Part shown: positions 25,864 through 32,688 of the stretch, piece by piece
Layout: each line of letters opens with the position of its first letter
Position numbering within the stretch: position 1 is the stretch's first letter
Assembly: GCA_014801535.1 (NCBI GenBank)
Contig: JAAVEA010000005.1
Location: 99,755-132,442 of the forward strand
DNA length: 32,688 bases
Source: Bacteroides sp.
Lineage (GTDB): Bacteria; Bacteroidota; Bacteroidia; Bacteroidales; Muribaculaceae
Reading direction: 5' to 3'
The notes under the pieces: model-generated
Seen by the model: the letters and a program-made list of their open reading frames with translations, nothing else
Told to the model about the DNA's origin: nothing
Database searches by the model: none
Position numbers and translations under genes: made by a program

Positions 25864-25891
25864 AAAATAAAAAAGCGCCATAATGGCGCTT
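25864..25891 (-). terminator. Rho-independent terminator of the - strand ECF sigma gene
   Basis: Read on the - strand, AAGCGCCA (25891-25884) pairs with TGGCGCTT (25880-25873) around a TTA loop and is followed by TTTTTTATTTTA. It lies 60 bp after the sigma-factor stop codon and separates it from the MBL-fold gene. Confidence 0.85.
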
Positions 25892-25950
25892 CAACTTATA
25901 ATCAGTAATTTCTATATATGCTTTTTAATCAATATTGAACTGCGAATCTA

Positions 25951-26457
25951 TCATCTGTAATCTTTAAGCAGAGTCTGAAGTTTCTTTCTTGCAAAGAAGA
26001 TACGGCTTTTAACAGTTCCCAAGGGAAGTCCCATCTTATCTGCGATCTCGCTATATTTATAACCGGCCACATACATAGTGAAAGGCTGTTTATATTCGGG
26101 GGCGAAATCGTTGATAGCCTCAGAAATCTCTCTTGCTGCGAAAGAACCTTCCGGAGTGGAAAGACCTGATTCCTGCGAGAGGTTGAGGTGGTAAAGATCT
26201 TCGGTGGTATCGATGACAGTTGCACTGCGCACCTGGCGGCGATAATTATTGATGAAAATGTTCCTCATGATGGTGAATACCCATCCCTTGAAGTTAACAT
26301 TGTCAACATATTTGGTTTCGTTGTCGAGCACCTTCAGAGTGGTGTCCTGAACGAGATCCTGAGCTGCCTCCTTATTAGTGGTGAGCTGATATGCGAAACT
26401 AAGAAGATTGCCTTGCAACCCTAATAATCTCTGTTTGAAAGTTGTGGATTCAGCCAT
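25951..26457 (-). CDS. ECF-type RNA polymerase sigma factor (copy A)
   Basis: Small sigma-70-family factor of the extracytoplasmic-function group, 168 residues. Region 2 (about 8-85) contains AQDLVQDTTLKVL and GWVFTIMRNIFINNYRR, the promoter-melting helices; region 4 (about 112-165) contains KYSEIADKMGLPLGTVKSRIFFARKKLQTLL, the helix-turn-helix that reads the -35-like element. The gene stands alone: no anti-sigma gene is beside it, and it has its own terminator. It closely matches the sigma factor at 31780-32286, including length and the final LKDYR. Targets are unknown. Members of this stand-alone type in Bacteroides include factors of stress response, but I cannot assign it. Confidence 0.94.
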   Translation of the reverse strand: MAESTTFKQRLLGLQGNLLSFAYQLTTNKEAAQDLVQDTTLKVLDNETKYVDNVNFKGWVFTIMRNIFINNYRRQVRSATVIDTTEDLYHLNLSQESGLSTPEGSFAAREISEAINDFAPEYKQPFTMYVAGYKYSEIADKMGLPLGTVKSRIFFARKKLQTLLKDYR

Positions 26458-26619
26458 GACAATGTGTTTTTAAGTGGAACATTAGATTATTTCAACAATC
26501 CGGCATTTTATAGTTATTTTATCAAAAATGCTTTCTTATTTGGTTTCTTAATTGGTTTCTGATATTATAACAACGTTAAAAGGAAATCTATCATGAAAAA
26601 AGGAAATTTTTTTAAATTT
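26458..26619. promoter_or_regulatory. Control region upstream of sigma factor A with short direct repeats
   Basis: This A/T-rich region carries TTGGTTTCT at 26540-26548 and again at 26552-26560 (period 12); on the - strand this is AGAAACCAA twice, then AGAAAG. No convincing -33/-7 pair was seen for the sigma gene. Confidence 0.3.
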
Positions 26620-26651
26620 TTTGGTAATAGGGGTTATTATCACTAATTTTG
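26620..26651 (+). promoter_or_regulatory. Consensus Bacteroidetes promoter for the divIC-coaX-lptC operon
   Basis: TTTG (26620-26623), 20 bases, TAATTTTG (26644-26651). A second -7-like box, TAGTTTTG, is at 26711-26718, closer to the first gene (ATG 26741) but without a good -33. Confidence 0.7.
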
Positions 26652-26740
26652 CAGATGAAGTTGAAATAAGTATGAACACATTTTTAATATCGGTCATACT
26701 GTTTCTAAAATAGTTTTGACTTCCATGTGATAGAAATAAG

Positions 26741-27052
26741 ATGAGCGGAAAGATAAAGAAGATGAATTTCTGGGTTCGGCGCCGATCGCATATCGCGCTG
26801 ATCCTTATTCTCGGGCTTGTGGTGTTGCTTCTTTTCTTTAATGAGGATACAAGCTACAAGCTGAATATGGAATATCAGGCTCAGATAAATGAATTGCAGA
26901 AAGAGATAAAGGAATGTGAGGATTCGGCGGCCTATTACCGTGCCCGCAGGCAGGCTTTGGTTACAGGCACTGAAGATCTTGAGCATATTGCGCGTGAGGA
27001 ATATCACATGCAGAAGAATTCAGAGGATGTCTATATCCTCAAAAAGAATTGA
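26741..27052 (+). CDS. FtsB/DivIC-like septum formation initiator protein
   Basis: Bitopic cell-division protein of the FtsB/DivIC type, which forms a coiled coil with FtsL at the septum. The 103-residue product has a short basic cytoplasmic N-terminus (MSGKIKKMNFWVRRRS), one transmembrane helix (about 18-35, ALILILGLVVLLLFF), a coiled coil (about 38-70, YQAQINELQKEIKECED) and the family's C-terminal GTEDLEHIAREEYHMQK. Topology and length fit. It is the first gene after a consensus promoter and is followed 14 bp later by a small membrane protein gene. Confidence 0.9.
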   Translation: MSGKIKKMNFWVRRRSHIALILILGLVVLLLFFNEDTSYKLNMEYQAQINELQKEIKECEDSAAYYRARRQALVTGTEDLEHIAREEYHMQKNSEDVYILKKN

Positions 27053-27066
27053 AATAAATATAAAAG

Positions 27067-27522
27067 ATGACTAAGATAGAGAAACGCCGGAGGCGGATGG
27101 AGAATCTTTCTCTTATAGGCCTTGTATTACTTTGCGCCGGGCTTGTCGCGCCTTTTGCCAATATAGGGAGTGAAACTTTGCTTACGGTTTTCAAATATGT
27201 GTATGCGGCCGGTGCCTTGATCTATGCGGTGGCCCGTATGGTCAATGTGAATGCTCCCGGCGACAGCATGCGTCTTCGCCGGCTACGCAGAATGGAAATG
27301 TGGGCCGGGTTCGCCTTTTTAGTAGGAGCCTTTTTCTGGTTCTATAATTCCTATCGTTATCCCAATGTTGGATTCTCCCTCGCCGTTATGCGCGACACAA
27401 TAATGTTCACCCTCGCCGGTGCGCTTATTCAGGTTATATCATCGTGGATGATCGCTGCCCGTATGAAAAAGGAGGCAGAGGGGAAAGGGGAAGAAAATAA
27501 GGAAAAGAAAATTAAGAGATGA
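27067..27522 (+). CDS. Small integral membrane protein of unknown function
   Basis: A 151-residue protein with about four membrane segments (roughly 14-32, 42-58, 78-97, 110-132), a basic N-terminus (MTKIEKRRRRMEN) and a charged lysine- and glutamate-rich C-terminal tail. I do not recognise a named domain. Its place between the divIC-like gene and coaX is one I recall from other Bacteroidales, so it is probably a conserved hypothetical. Its stop codon overlaps the coaX start by four bases (ATGA), so translation is likely coupled. Confidence 0.8.
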   Translation: MTKIEKRRRRMENLSLIGLVLLCAGLVAPFANIGSETLLTVFKYVYAAGALIYAVARMVNVNAPGDSMRLRRLRRMEMWAGFAFLVGAFFWFYNSYRYPNVGFSLAVMRDTIMFTLAGALIQVISSWMIAARMKKEAEGKGEENKEKKIKR

Positions 27523-28256
27523 GTGTAATCTTTACAGCGGATATAGGGAATACTGCTGCCAAGGGCACTGTGTTTGACGGCAACCGTGTATTGACGGCTC
27601 GGGTAGTGGATAATTCCGATCCTGATGCCTTGTTTTCTCTTGTTTCCGAATATGAAGCGGAAGGAGCGGTGTTCTGCAGCGTCGGCGGGTCGGACGATGG
27701 ATTCGGAAAGCGTCTCATGGCTGAGTTCGATATCCCCGTAATAGAGCTTACATCGACCACGCCTCTTCCTTTTGATGTGGAATATGCCACACCTGCCACT
27801 CTTGGAGTGGATCGTGTCGCGGCCGCTGCCGGGGCTATGATAGAATATGGCGGTGACGCATTGGTGGTCGATGCCGGGACTGCTGTCACTTCCGACATTG
27901 TGAACGGTAACAGATATCTTGGCGGAAACATCTCACCCGGTCTGCGGCTTCGTTTCCGTTCCCTTAATGCTTTTACCGCGAAATTACCTCTCGTGCGCCC
28001 CGAAGGAGAGCTTAAGATGTGGGGAGAGGACACGGAGAGTGCCATACGTTGCGGTGTGGTCGGTGGTCTTGTGTCGGAAATTGCGGGAATGTTTTTTGAA
28101 GTTAGAAAGATTTATAAAGATATACGGCTTATCATGACAGGTGGCGATGCAGATTTTCTGAAACCTCTTGTTGAGGAGAAAGGAATTCCTTGTGTGGTGA
28201 ATCATAATCTTGTCGGACTTGGATTGGTAAACATTTACAATTATAATAGAAAATGA
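27519..28256 (+). CDS. coaX: Type III pantothenate kinase
   Basis: First step of coenzyme A synthesis: ATP-dependent phosphorylation of pantothenate. The 245-residue product shows the type III motifs: ADIGNTAAKG (7-16, phosphate loop with Asp8), GVDRVAAAAGA (about 96-106), VVDAGTAVTSD (about 115-125, second Asp) and GGNISPGLRLRFRSLNAFTA, where the pantothenate pocket lies. The usual ASKH-fold ending LIMTGGDADFL is present. ATGA overlaps couple it to the genes on both sides. Confidence 0.95.
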   Translation: MSVIFTADIGNTAAKGTVFDGNRVLTARVVDNSDPDALFSLVSEYEAEGAVFCSVGGSDDGFGKRLMAEFDIPVIELTSTTPLPFDVEYATPATLGVDRVAAAAGAMIEYGGDALVVDAGTAVTSDIVNGNRYLGGNISPGLRLRFRSLNAFTAKLPLVRPEGELKMWGEDTESAIRCGVVGGLVSEIAGMFFEVRKIYKDIRLIMTGGDADFLKPLVEEKGIPCVVNHNLVGLGLVNIYNYNRK

Positions 28257-29533
28257 ATAGAATCAAACTAATATTGGCCGCCTTTATGGCAGTGCTGTTC
28301 GCGTCGGCCCAGAACCAGACCTCACCCTATTCAATGTATGGATATGGAATCATAGGCGATCGCGCCACTTCTATGCAGCGTCAGATGGGTAGTGTGGGTT
28401 ACGCCATGAACTCCGGCCGCCAGATAAATGCCATGAATCCGGCTTCATATGCCGTGATTGATTCATTGACTTTTCTGTTTGACCTTGGAGCTGACATTTC
28501 ATTTCTCCGGAGCACGGAAGATGGACATCACGAAAACAGTGTTGGTGGCGGTGTCGATTATCTGACCATGCAGTTCCCGATCGGCAAGCATATGGGTGGA
28601 TCGTTCGGTCTGCTTCCTTATAGTTCGGTGGGTTATGCATTCGGTAATGAAATCACACATGGCACAATGTCAAATCAGGGTTCCGGAGGTATCAATCAGC
28701 TCTATCTCGGCTGGGCCGGTGAGTTTAAGGGCGTCTCACTTGGTTTTAACCTCAGTTACGATTTCGGTAATATAGTCAACGATCTTTTCACCACCACCCA
28801 GAGCGGAGGACAGGCCAAATATGAGCATGTTATGGAGATTCGAGACTGGAATATCAATATCGGTGCTCAATATACTCTCCGCTGGAATAAATTTCACAAA
28901 CTTGTGTTAGGTCTTACATATTCACCCAAGAAAACGATGCTTGGCCACACATGGGTCACTGCGCAGGAGATGGTTCAGGACAAACGTCCCGACACGTTGG
29001 CCTATCATAGCATTAAGAACCGATATTATTCACCCAACAGCATTGGAGCCGGAGTGAATTATACATATGAGAAATCATATCGTCTTATGGTGGAGGCCGA
29101 CATGACATGGCAGCAATGGTCGAAGGCTCCCTTCTCGGCCATTTATGACGAGCGTGTTTTAGCAGGCCAGAAGCCGTCAGACGTAAAGCAGGTGCTCACG
29201 CAGGGAATGAATTTTTACGACCGTACCCGTTATGCCGTAGGCGCGGAGTTCGTGCCAGAGTTAAGGGGAGCCTACATGAAGCGTGTGGCATACAGGTTGG
29301 GAGCGTATTATGCCAATGATTATCTTAATATAAACGGAAACAGGATAAGGGAAACAGGTGTGACCTGTGGCTTCGGATTTCCGACATATGAAGGAAAGAC
29401 AATGATCAATCTCGGCTTTGAGTGGAAGAGACGTGCCGCACATCCGGCCAAACTTATCACCGAAAATTATTTCAATATCACTCTTGGAGTTAATTTCAAC
29501 GAAGTTTGGTTCTGGCAGCGTAAGATCAGATAA
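28253..29533 (+). CDS. Outer-membrane beta-barrel protein, FadL/OmpP1-like
   Basis: The 426-residue product begins with a signal peptide (MNRIKLILAAFMAVLFASAQ) and then SPYSMYGYGIIGDRATSMQRQMGSVGYAM, a start typical of Bacteroidetes outer-membrane barrels with an N-terminal hatch as in FadL or PorV-like proteins. The rest is alternating beta strands rich in Gly, Tyr and Phe (SFGLLPYSSVGYAFG, LYLGWAGEFKGVSLGFNLSYDFG, TLGVNFNEVWFWQRK). The cargo is unknown. It overlaps coaX by four bases and is followed by lptC with a 20-bp duplicated junction. Its position between coaX and lptC is one I recall as conserved. Confidence 0.85.
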   Translation: MNRIKLILAAFMAVLFASAQNQTSPYSMYGYGIIGDRATSMQRQMGSVGYAMNSGRQINAMNPASYAVIDSLTFLFDLGADISFLRSTEDGHHENSVGGGVDYLTMQFPIGKHMGGSFGLLPYSSVGYAFGNEITHGTMSNQGSGGINQLYLGWAGEFKGVSLGFNLSYDFGNIVNDLFTTTQSGGQAKYEHVMEIRDWNINIGAQYTLRWNKFHKLVLGLTYSPKKTMLGHTWVTAQEMVQDKRPDTLAYHSIKNRYYSPNSIGAGVNYTYEKSYRLMVEADMTWQQWSKAPFSAIYDERVLAGQKPSDVKQVLTQGMNFYDRTRYAVGAEFVPELRGAYMKRVAYRLGAYYANDYLNINGNRIRETGVTCGFGFPTYEGKTMINLGFEWKRRAAHPAKLITENYFNITLGVNFNEVWFWQRKIR

Positions 29534-29554
29534 TGCAGTGTAAGATCAGATAAT
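29515..29554 (+). repeat. 20-bp tandem duplication spanning a TAATG stop-start junction
   Basis: The unit GCAG(C/T)GTAAGATCAGATAAT occurs at 29515-29534 and 29535-29554, 19 of 20 bases identical. Each copy ends in TAATG, where a stop codon overlaps a start codon. Between the two lies a six-codon frame (29533-29553) encoding MQCKIR. Confidence 0.85.
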
Positions 29555-30212
29555 GAGGTTTTCGAGAATTATACTCTTAATGATTATAGGACTCCTTCTT
29601 GTCGCCGTGGGCTGTAAAGAGGAGAAAAAAGTCGATGTCGCTGCCGGATTGAATCCGGAGAAGATGGCCACGATGACTACCAAGAATGTCTCTACACTTA
29701 TCAGCGATTCGGGCGTGATTCAGTATAAGATCGTGTCTCCGTTATGGAGGGTATATGATCAGATAGATACCCCTTATTGGATTTTCCCCGAAGGATTGTA
29801 TTTGCAGAAATATGACAGGGCGTTCAATGTGATTGCTACCGTGGCCGCTGACTCGGCGCGATATTTCAAAGACAGGAAGCTTTGGAAGCTTATGGGACGC
29901 GTTGAGCTTACAAAGGCACCCAAGGATCTTTTCCAGTCGGAGGAACTTTACTGGGATCAGACCTCTAATAAAATTTACAGCGATTCGTTCATACATATAG
30001 AGACGGCCACGCATGTGCTTGAAGGGATAGGCTTCATAAGCAATGATAAACTTACCGAATACAGGGTTATAAAGCCTATGGGCATCTTCCCTGTCAATAA
30101 AGAGGATATGCTGGAGTCTCCGGGCACAGGTGCCGAATCGGGAGGAGCTTCTGCGTCCGGCAACGCAATCGACGACAATACTCCTCCGGCTACCGATACG
30201 GTGACGTTGTAA
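29553..30212 (+). CDS. lptC: LptC-like LPS export lipoprotein
   Basis: Component of the Lpt bridge that moves lipopolysaccharide across the periplasm. The 219-residue product has a lipoprotein-like signal (LLLVAVGC, Cys21); Bacteroidetes LptC proteins often carry this instead of a plain anchor. The core (about 45-180) shows the LptC/OstA-like beta-jellyroll: TLISDSGVIQYKIVSPLWRVYD, YWIFPEGLYLQKYD, VIATVAADSARYFKDRKLWKLMGRVEL and FQSEELYWDQTSNKIYSD. The tail after about 190 is low-complexity (Gly, Ser, Ala, Thr). It starts at the second TAATG of the duplicated junction. Confidence 0.9.
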   Translation: MRFSRIILLMIIGLLLVAVGCKEEKKVDVAAGLNPEKMATMTTKNVSTLISDSGVIQYKIVSPLWRVYDQIDTPYWIFPEGLYLQKYDRAFNVIATVAADSARYFKDRKLWKLMGRVELTKAPKDLFQSEELYWDQTSNKIYSDSFIHIETATHVLEGIGFISNDKLTEYRVIKPMGIFPVNKEDMLESPGTGAESGGASASGNAIDDNTPPATDTVTL

Positions 30213-30236
30213 AAACAGAGAAAATCAGGCTAAAAT

Positions 30237-31517
30237 ATGGATTTCACATTAGCGATCATAATTGCGGTTATAGCTGTGTTCTTGTCCGGATTGTTTTCGG
30301 GCAGTGAAATAGCTTATGTGCAGTCGAGCAAAGTCAGGATGGAGATCGATGCGGCCCGAGGAGGTCTTGTAGATCGGATAATACGCGGATTTTCCCGACA
30401 TGAAGATATGTTTATATCTACTCTCCTTGTCGGAAACAATGTTGTGCTTGTCATCTACGGTATCGCCTTCTCCGCCATAGTGAATCCCACGTTCGAGAAA
30501 TGGTTTCACGGCAATGAAGCCCTGACCCTTATCTGCAACACCGTTCTCTCCACCGGAATCATACTGATTGGAGGAGAATTCATGCCTAAGAGTACATTCA
30601 GGATCAATCCCAACTTTATGATCAGGCTCGTGGCACTCCCGTTATATCTGATTTATCTTTGTCTCTATCCGGTTTCCTGGTTTGTCTCCGTTCTTTCAAA
30701 CGGTCTTATGAAACTTTTCGGACTCAATACATCTAAAGAGGAGACGACTCGCCTCACAATGGAGGAACTTGACGACTATATTCAGCAGTCGATAACTGAA
30801 AGTTCGGATAAGGAGGCGCTGGAGAACGAGGTTAAGATTTTCCGACGAGCAATTGATTTCAAGGACACTCCGATATCCAAGTGTATGACTCCTCGTAATG
30901 AAATAACGGCCGTGCCTATCGAAGGGACCACCAGAGATCAGCTTCTGAAGGTTTTTATCGCTACCGGACTCTCAAAGGTTGTCGTTTATAAGGAAGATAT
31001 AGACGATGTGGAGGGATATATTCACGTGTCGGAACTTTTCAATACCAATACTGACTGGCGAGCCCGGATAAAACCCGTGATATTCACACCCGAATCAATG
31101 CTCGCTAATAAAATGATGTCGCGTATGCTCTCCGAAAAAAAGAGTCTTGTGATTGTAATAGATGAATTCGGAGGGACAGCCGGACTGGTTACTCTTGAGG
31201 ATCTCGTAGAAGAGATTTTCGGAGAGATAGAAGATGAGCATGATAAAAAACGTGTCATGGGAAGAGAACTACCCGATGGAAGCTTCGAATTTCCCGGACG
31301 CGTCGAAATCTCCGTAGTAAATGAAGATTTCGGACTCGAAATTAAAGAAAGCGAGGAATACCACACACTTGCCGGATACATAATAGAAAACCTCCAGGCT
31401 CTGCCGAAGCAGGGAGAAGTGGTTGATATAGGGAACCTTCGGTTCACAATCCTCAAGATGTCTACCACCAGAATTGAACTTGTAAAAGTGGAAGTGCTGG
31501 AAAATAGCTTGCAATAG
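30237..31517 (+). CDS. CNNM/CorC-type hemolysin-family membrane protein (GldE-like)
   Basis: The 426-residue product has the DUF21/CNNM membrane domain (about 1-185, starting MDFTLAIIIAVIAVFLSGLFSGSE with the conserved small-residue and acidic motif), two CBS domains (about 200-325: CMTPRNEITAVPIEGT; IVIDEFGGTAGLVTLEDLVEEIFG) and the CorC/HlyC C-terminal domain (about 335-420: DGSFEFPGRVEISVVNEDFGL, EYHTLAGYIIE). CNNM proteins export or sense magnesium; GldE, a gliding-associated lipid-linked relative, has the same layout in Bacteroidetes. The name hemolysin is historical. It is the last gene of the operon that begins at 26741. Confidence 0.92.
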   Translation: MDFTLAIIIAVIAVFLSGLFSGSEIAYVQSSKVRMEIDAARGGLVDRIIRGFSRHEDMFISTLLVGNNVVLVIYGIAFSAIVNPTFEKWFHGNEALTLICNTVLSTGIILIGGEFMPKSTFRINPNFMIRLVALPLYLIYLCLYPVSWFVSVLSNGLMKLFGLNTSKEETTRLTMEELDDYIQQSITESSDKEALENEVKIFRRAIDFKDTPISKCMTPRNEITAVPIEGTTRDQLLKVFIATGLSKVVVYKEDIDDVEGYIHVSELFNTNTDWRARIKPVIFTPESMLANKMMSRMLSEKKSLVIVIDEFGGTAGLVTLEDLVEEIFGEIEDEHDKKRVMGRELPDGSFEFPGRVEISVVNEDFGLEIKESEEYHTLAGYIIENLQALPKQGEVVDIGNLRFTILKMSTTRIELVKVEVLENSLQ

Positions 31518-31558
31518 AAATAAAAATAAAGAATTTTGTAAAAAAGTTTAGAAAGTTA

Positions 31559-31588
31559 TTGCAATCTCAAAAAAAAATAGTAACTTTA
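31559..31588 (+). promoter_or_regulatory. Bacteroidetes promoter for sigma factor B
   Basis: TTG (31559-31561) and TAACTTTA (31581-31588), 19 bases apart; the -7 box is one base off the consensus. It predicts a leader of roughly 185 bases before ATG 31780, unusually long for this window. Confidence 0.6.
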
Positions 31589-31648
31589 CGCAGAAATTAA
31601 GAATAGGAAGGATTGCCCTTAGAGACAAAACGACTGATGCTTGATTTT

Positions 31649-31682
31649 TAGCATTATTTCATAAACTTTTGAAATTAAGCTA
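31649..31682 (+). promoter_or_regulatory. Hairpin in the long leader of sigma factor B
   Basis: TAGC (31649-31652) with GCTA (31679-31682), and ATTTCA (31656-31661) with TGAAAT (31670-31675), form an interrupted stem of 13 positions with two mismatches. It could act in leader-based control or be incidental in A/T-rich sequence. Confidence 0.35.
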
Positions 31683-31779
31683 ACCACGGAAATTGCAGGT
31701 CATAATGGGATGTCTGAAATTTCTGCGTAAACAATTTATTTTTTTATTTAACTTTATTCACTCCCTAATTTTAACTTCG

Positions 31780-32286
31780 ATGAGCAATACAAGTAAATTT
31801 GAAAACTCTGTAATCGGAATGCAGGGCAATCTTCTTTCTTTCGCTCTAAAGTTGACGATGAATAAGGAGGAGGCGCAGGATTTAGTTCAGGATACCACTC
31901 TCAAGGCTCTTAACAACGAGGAAAAGTTTGTTGAGAACACCAACTTGAAGGGCTGGATGTTGACTATTATGCGCAACATCTTTATCAACAACTATCGCAA
32001 AAGTGTTCGTGAAAACACAGTAGTTGATAGTACTGAAAATCTTTATCATGTCAACTTGTGCCAGGATTCAGGGTTAGCCGCACCTGACGGTGCGTATGCT
32101 GTCAGCGAAATTTCTGCAATAATCGCGAAATTTCCTGCTGATTACCGGAAGCCCTTCTCTATGCACGTGGCCGGGTATAAATATGAGGAGATTTCGCAGA
32201 AGCTCGATATGCCTCTGGGAACGGTTAAAAGCCGTATCTTCTTTACCCGTCAGAAGCTTCGTGAGATTCTGAAGGACTATCGTTAA
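31780..32286 (+). CDS. ECF-type RNA polymerase sigma factor (copy B)
   Basis: Paralogue of the sigma factor at 25951-26457. I start at ATG 31780 (MSNTSKFENSVIGMQ), giving 168 residues, the same length as copy A; the frame is open from 31693 but the extra 29 residues are hydrophobic, poorly conserved and lie in the leader. Blocks shared exactly with copy A include QGNLLSFA, AQDLVQDTTLK, TIMRNIFINNYR, PLGTVKSRIFF and the final LKDYR. Region 2 and region 4 are complete. No anti-sigma gene is adjacent. It has a strong promoter, a long leader and a strong terminator, so it is a single-gene unit. Confidence 0.94.
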   Translation: MSNTSKFENSVIGMQGNLLSFALKLTMNKEEAQDLVQDTTLKALNNEEKFVENTNLKGWMLTIMRNIFINNYRKSVRENTVVDSTENLYHVNLCQDSGLAAPDGAYAVSEISAIIAKFPADYRKPFSMHVAGYKYEEISQKLDMPLGTVKSRIFFTRQKLREILKDYR

Positions 32287-32313
32287 TCCCACTTCTAAAA
32301 AAAGTTAAAATGT

Positions 32314-32343
32314 AAGGTTGGCTCGTGTAGCCAACCTTTTTTT
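32314..32343 (+). terminator. Rho-independent terminator of sigma factor B
   Basis: AAGGTTGGCT (32314-32323) and AGCCAACCTT (32329-32338) form a perfect 10-bp stem with a five-base loop, followed by a run of T. Confidence 0.92.
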
Positions 32344-32391
32344 GTTATTTTCCATCGTGTTTATTAGAGCGGTCTTAAACCAAATTAATAA

Positions 32392-32505
32392 ATGAAAAGT
32401 AAGTATTTAAGTATTTTAGTGGATGGAGCCTTAAATCCAAACACACTCTCGTATTTTTATATTCATTTCGCTTCAAATTATTTTGTAGGATCAGTGTTCT
32501 TCTAA
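32392..32505 (+). CDS. Possible 37-residue small protein
   Basis: A short frame, MKSKYLSILVDGALNP and on, rich in aromatic residues near the end (YFYIHF, NYFVGSVFF). It lies between two terminators (32314-32338 and 32520-32549), which suggests a small transcription unit here. There is no recognisable family and no strong promoter, so the transcript could equally be a noncoding RNA or nothing. Confidence 0.2.
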   Translation: MKSKYLSILVDGALNPNTLSYFYIHFASNYFVGSVFF

Positions 32506-32519
32506 GAAGGGAGGGTAGG

Positions 32520-32560
32520 GATGAAATTGTATTTTAGTGCAATTTCATCTCTTTTATTTT
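32520..32560 (+). terminator. Rho-independent terminator in the 3'-end intergenic region
   Basis: GATGAAATTG (32520-32529) and CAATTTCATC (32540-32549) are perfect 10-bp arms, followed by TCTTTTATTTT. It would end a transcript that starts after 32344. Bases 32561-32688 beyond it hold A/T-rich sequence with a 14-bp palindrome at 32628-32641 and no gene that I can support. Confidence 0.65.
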
Positions 32561-32688
32561 GGAACTGAAAAAATCCTATTAACAAAACTAAACAAAAATT
32601 AACATAAATTGATTTAATTGAAAAACAATGTTTTAAAACATAAAAAGAGATAAAAAAATAATGTTGATGAACCAAATACTTGCGCAGA

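Noticed and set aside
26671..26709. 12-codon frame after the divIC-operon promoter as a leader peptide
   Set aside because: Composition is not informative and no attenuator structure follows it.

Overview
The window looks like a chromosomal segment of a Bacteroidales bacterium. Evidence: a SusC/SusD pair, promoters of the Bacteroidetes type (TTTG about 20 bases before TAnnTTTG), a DUF4924-family gene beside rfbD and prfC, and a gene order coaX - outer-membrane protein - lptC - CNNM transporter that I recall as usual in this order. The mix of glycan-use genes, BspA-type leucine-rich repeats and membrane-anchored regulators would suit a gut member such as Muribaculaceae, but the family-level guess is weak.

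Bases 1-11570 are one polysaccharide-utilisation locus on the + strand: a 5'-truncated SusC transporter, SusD lipoprotein, a surface glycan-binding lipoprotein with a duplicated binding domain, a GH5 glycosidase and two different GH3 glycosidases. The enzymes suggest a beta-glucan-like substrate. The logic would be capture at the cell surface (SusD and the binding lipoprotein), import (SusC), then GH5 cleavage and trimming to glucose by the GH3 enzymes.

Bases 11573-14219 hold a divergent two-component pair: a LytTR response regulator (-) and a LytS-type membrane histidine kinase (+). The kinase seems to contain two copies of a four-helix membrane module plus dimerisation helix; the first copy has Asp where the second has the phosphorylatable His. 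A secreted BspA-like leucine-rich-repeat protein follows. Bases 15800-16090 encode a structured RNA with its own promoter and terminator, then a nitroreductase-family gene.

Bases 17000-21650 form a second surface unit: a membrane-anchored TPR/HTH regulator, an outer-membrane beta-barrel receptor with a carboxypeptidase-regulatory-like domain, and a small secreted protein. Repeated TTAAGAC motifs lie in the regulator-receptor gap. Two copies of a palindromic 29-bp repeat separate this unit from the next.

Bases 21857-24918 (-) are an apparent operon of DUF4924, rfbD and prfC. A metallo-beta-lactamase-fold hydrolase and an ECF sigma factor follow, also on the - strand. Bases 26620-31517 (+) are a tightly packed housekeeping operon: FtsB/DivIC-like protein, small membrane protein, coaX, an outer-membrane beta-barrel protein, lptC and a CNNM/CorC-type transporter. 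A second ECF sigma factor, clearly a paralogue of the first, lies at 31780-32286. The remaining bases hold terminators and a possible small gene. I see no rRNA, tRNA, CRISPR array, phage genes or insertion sequence.
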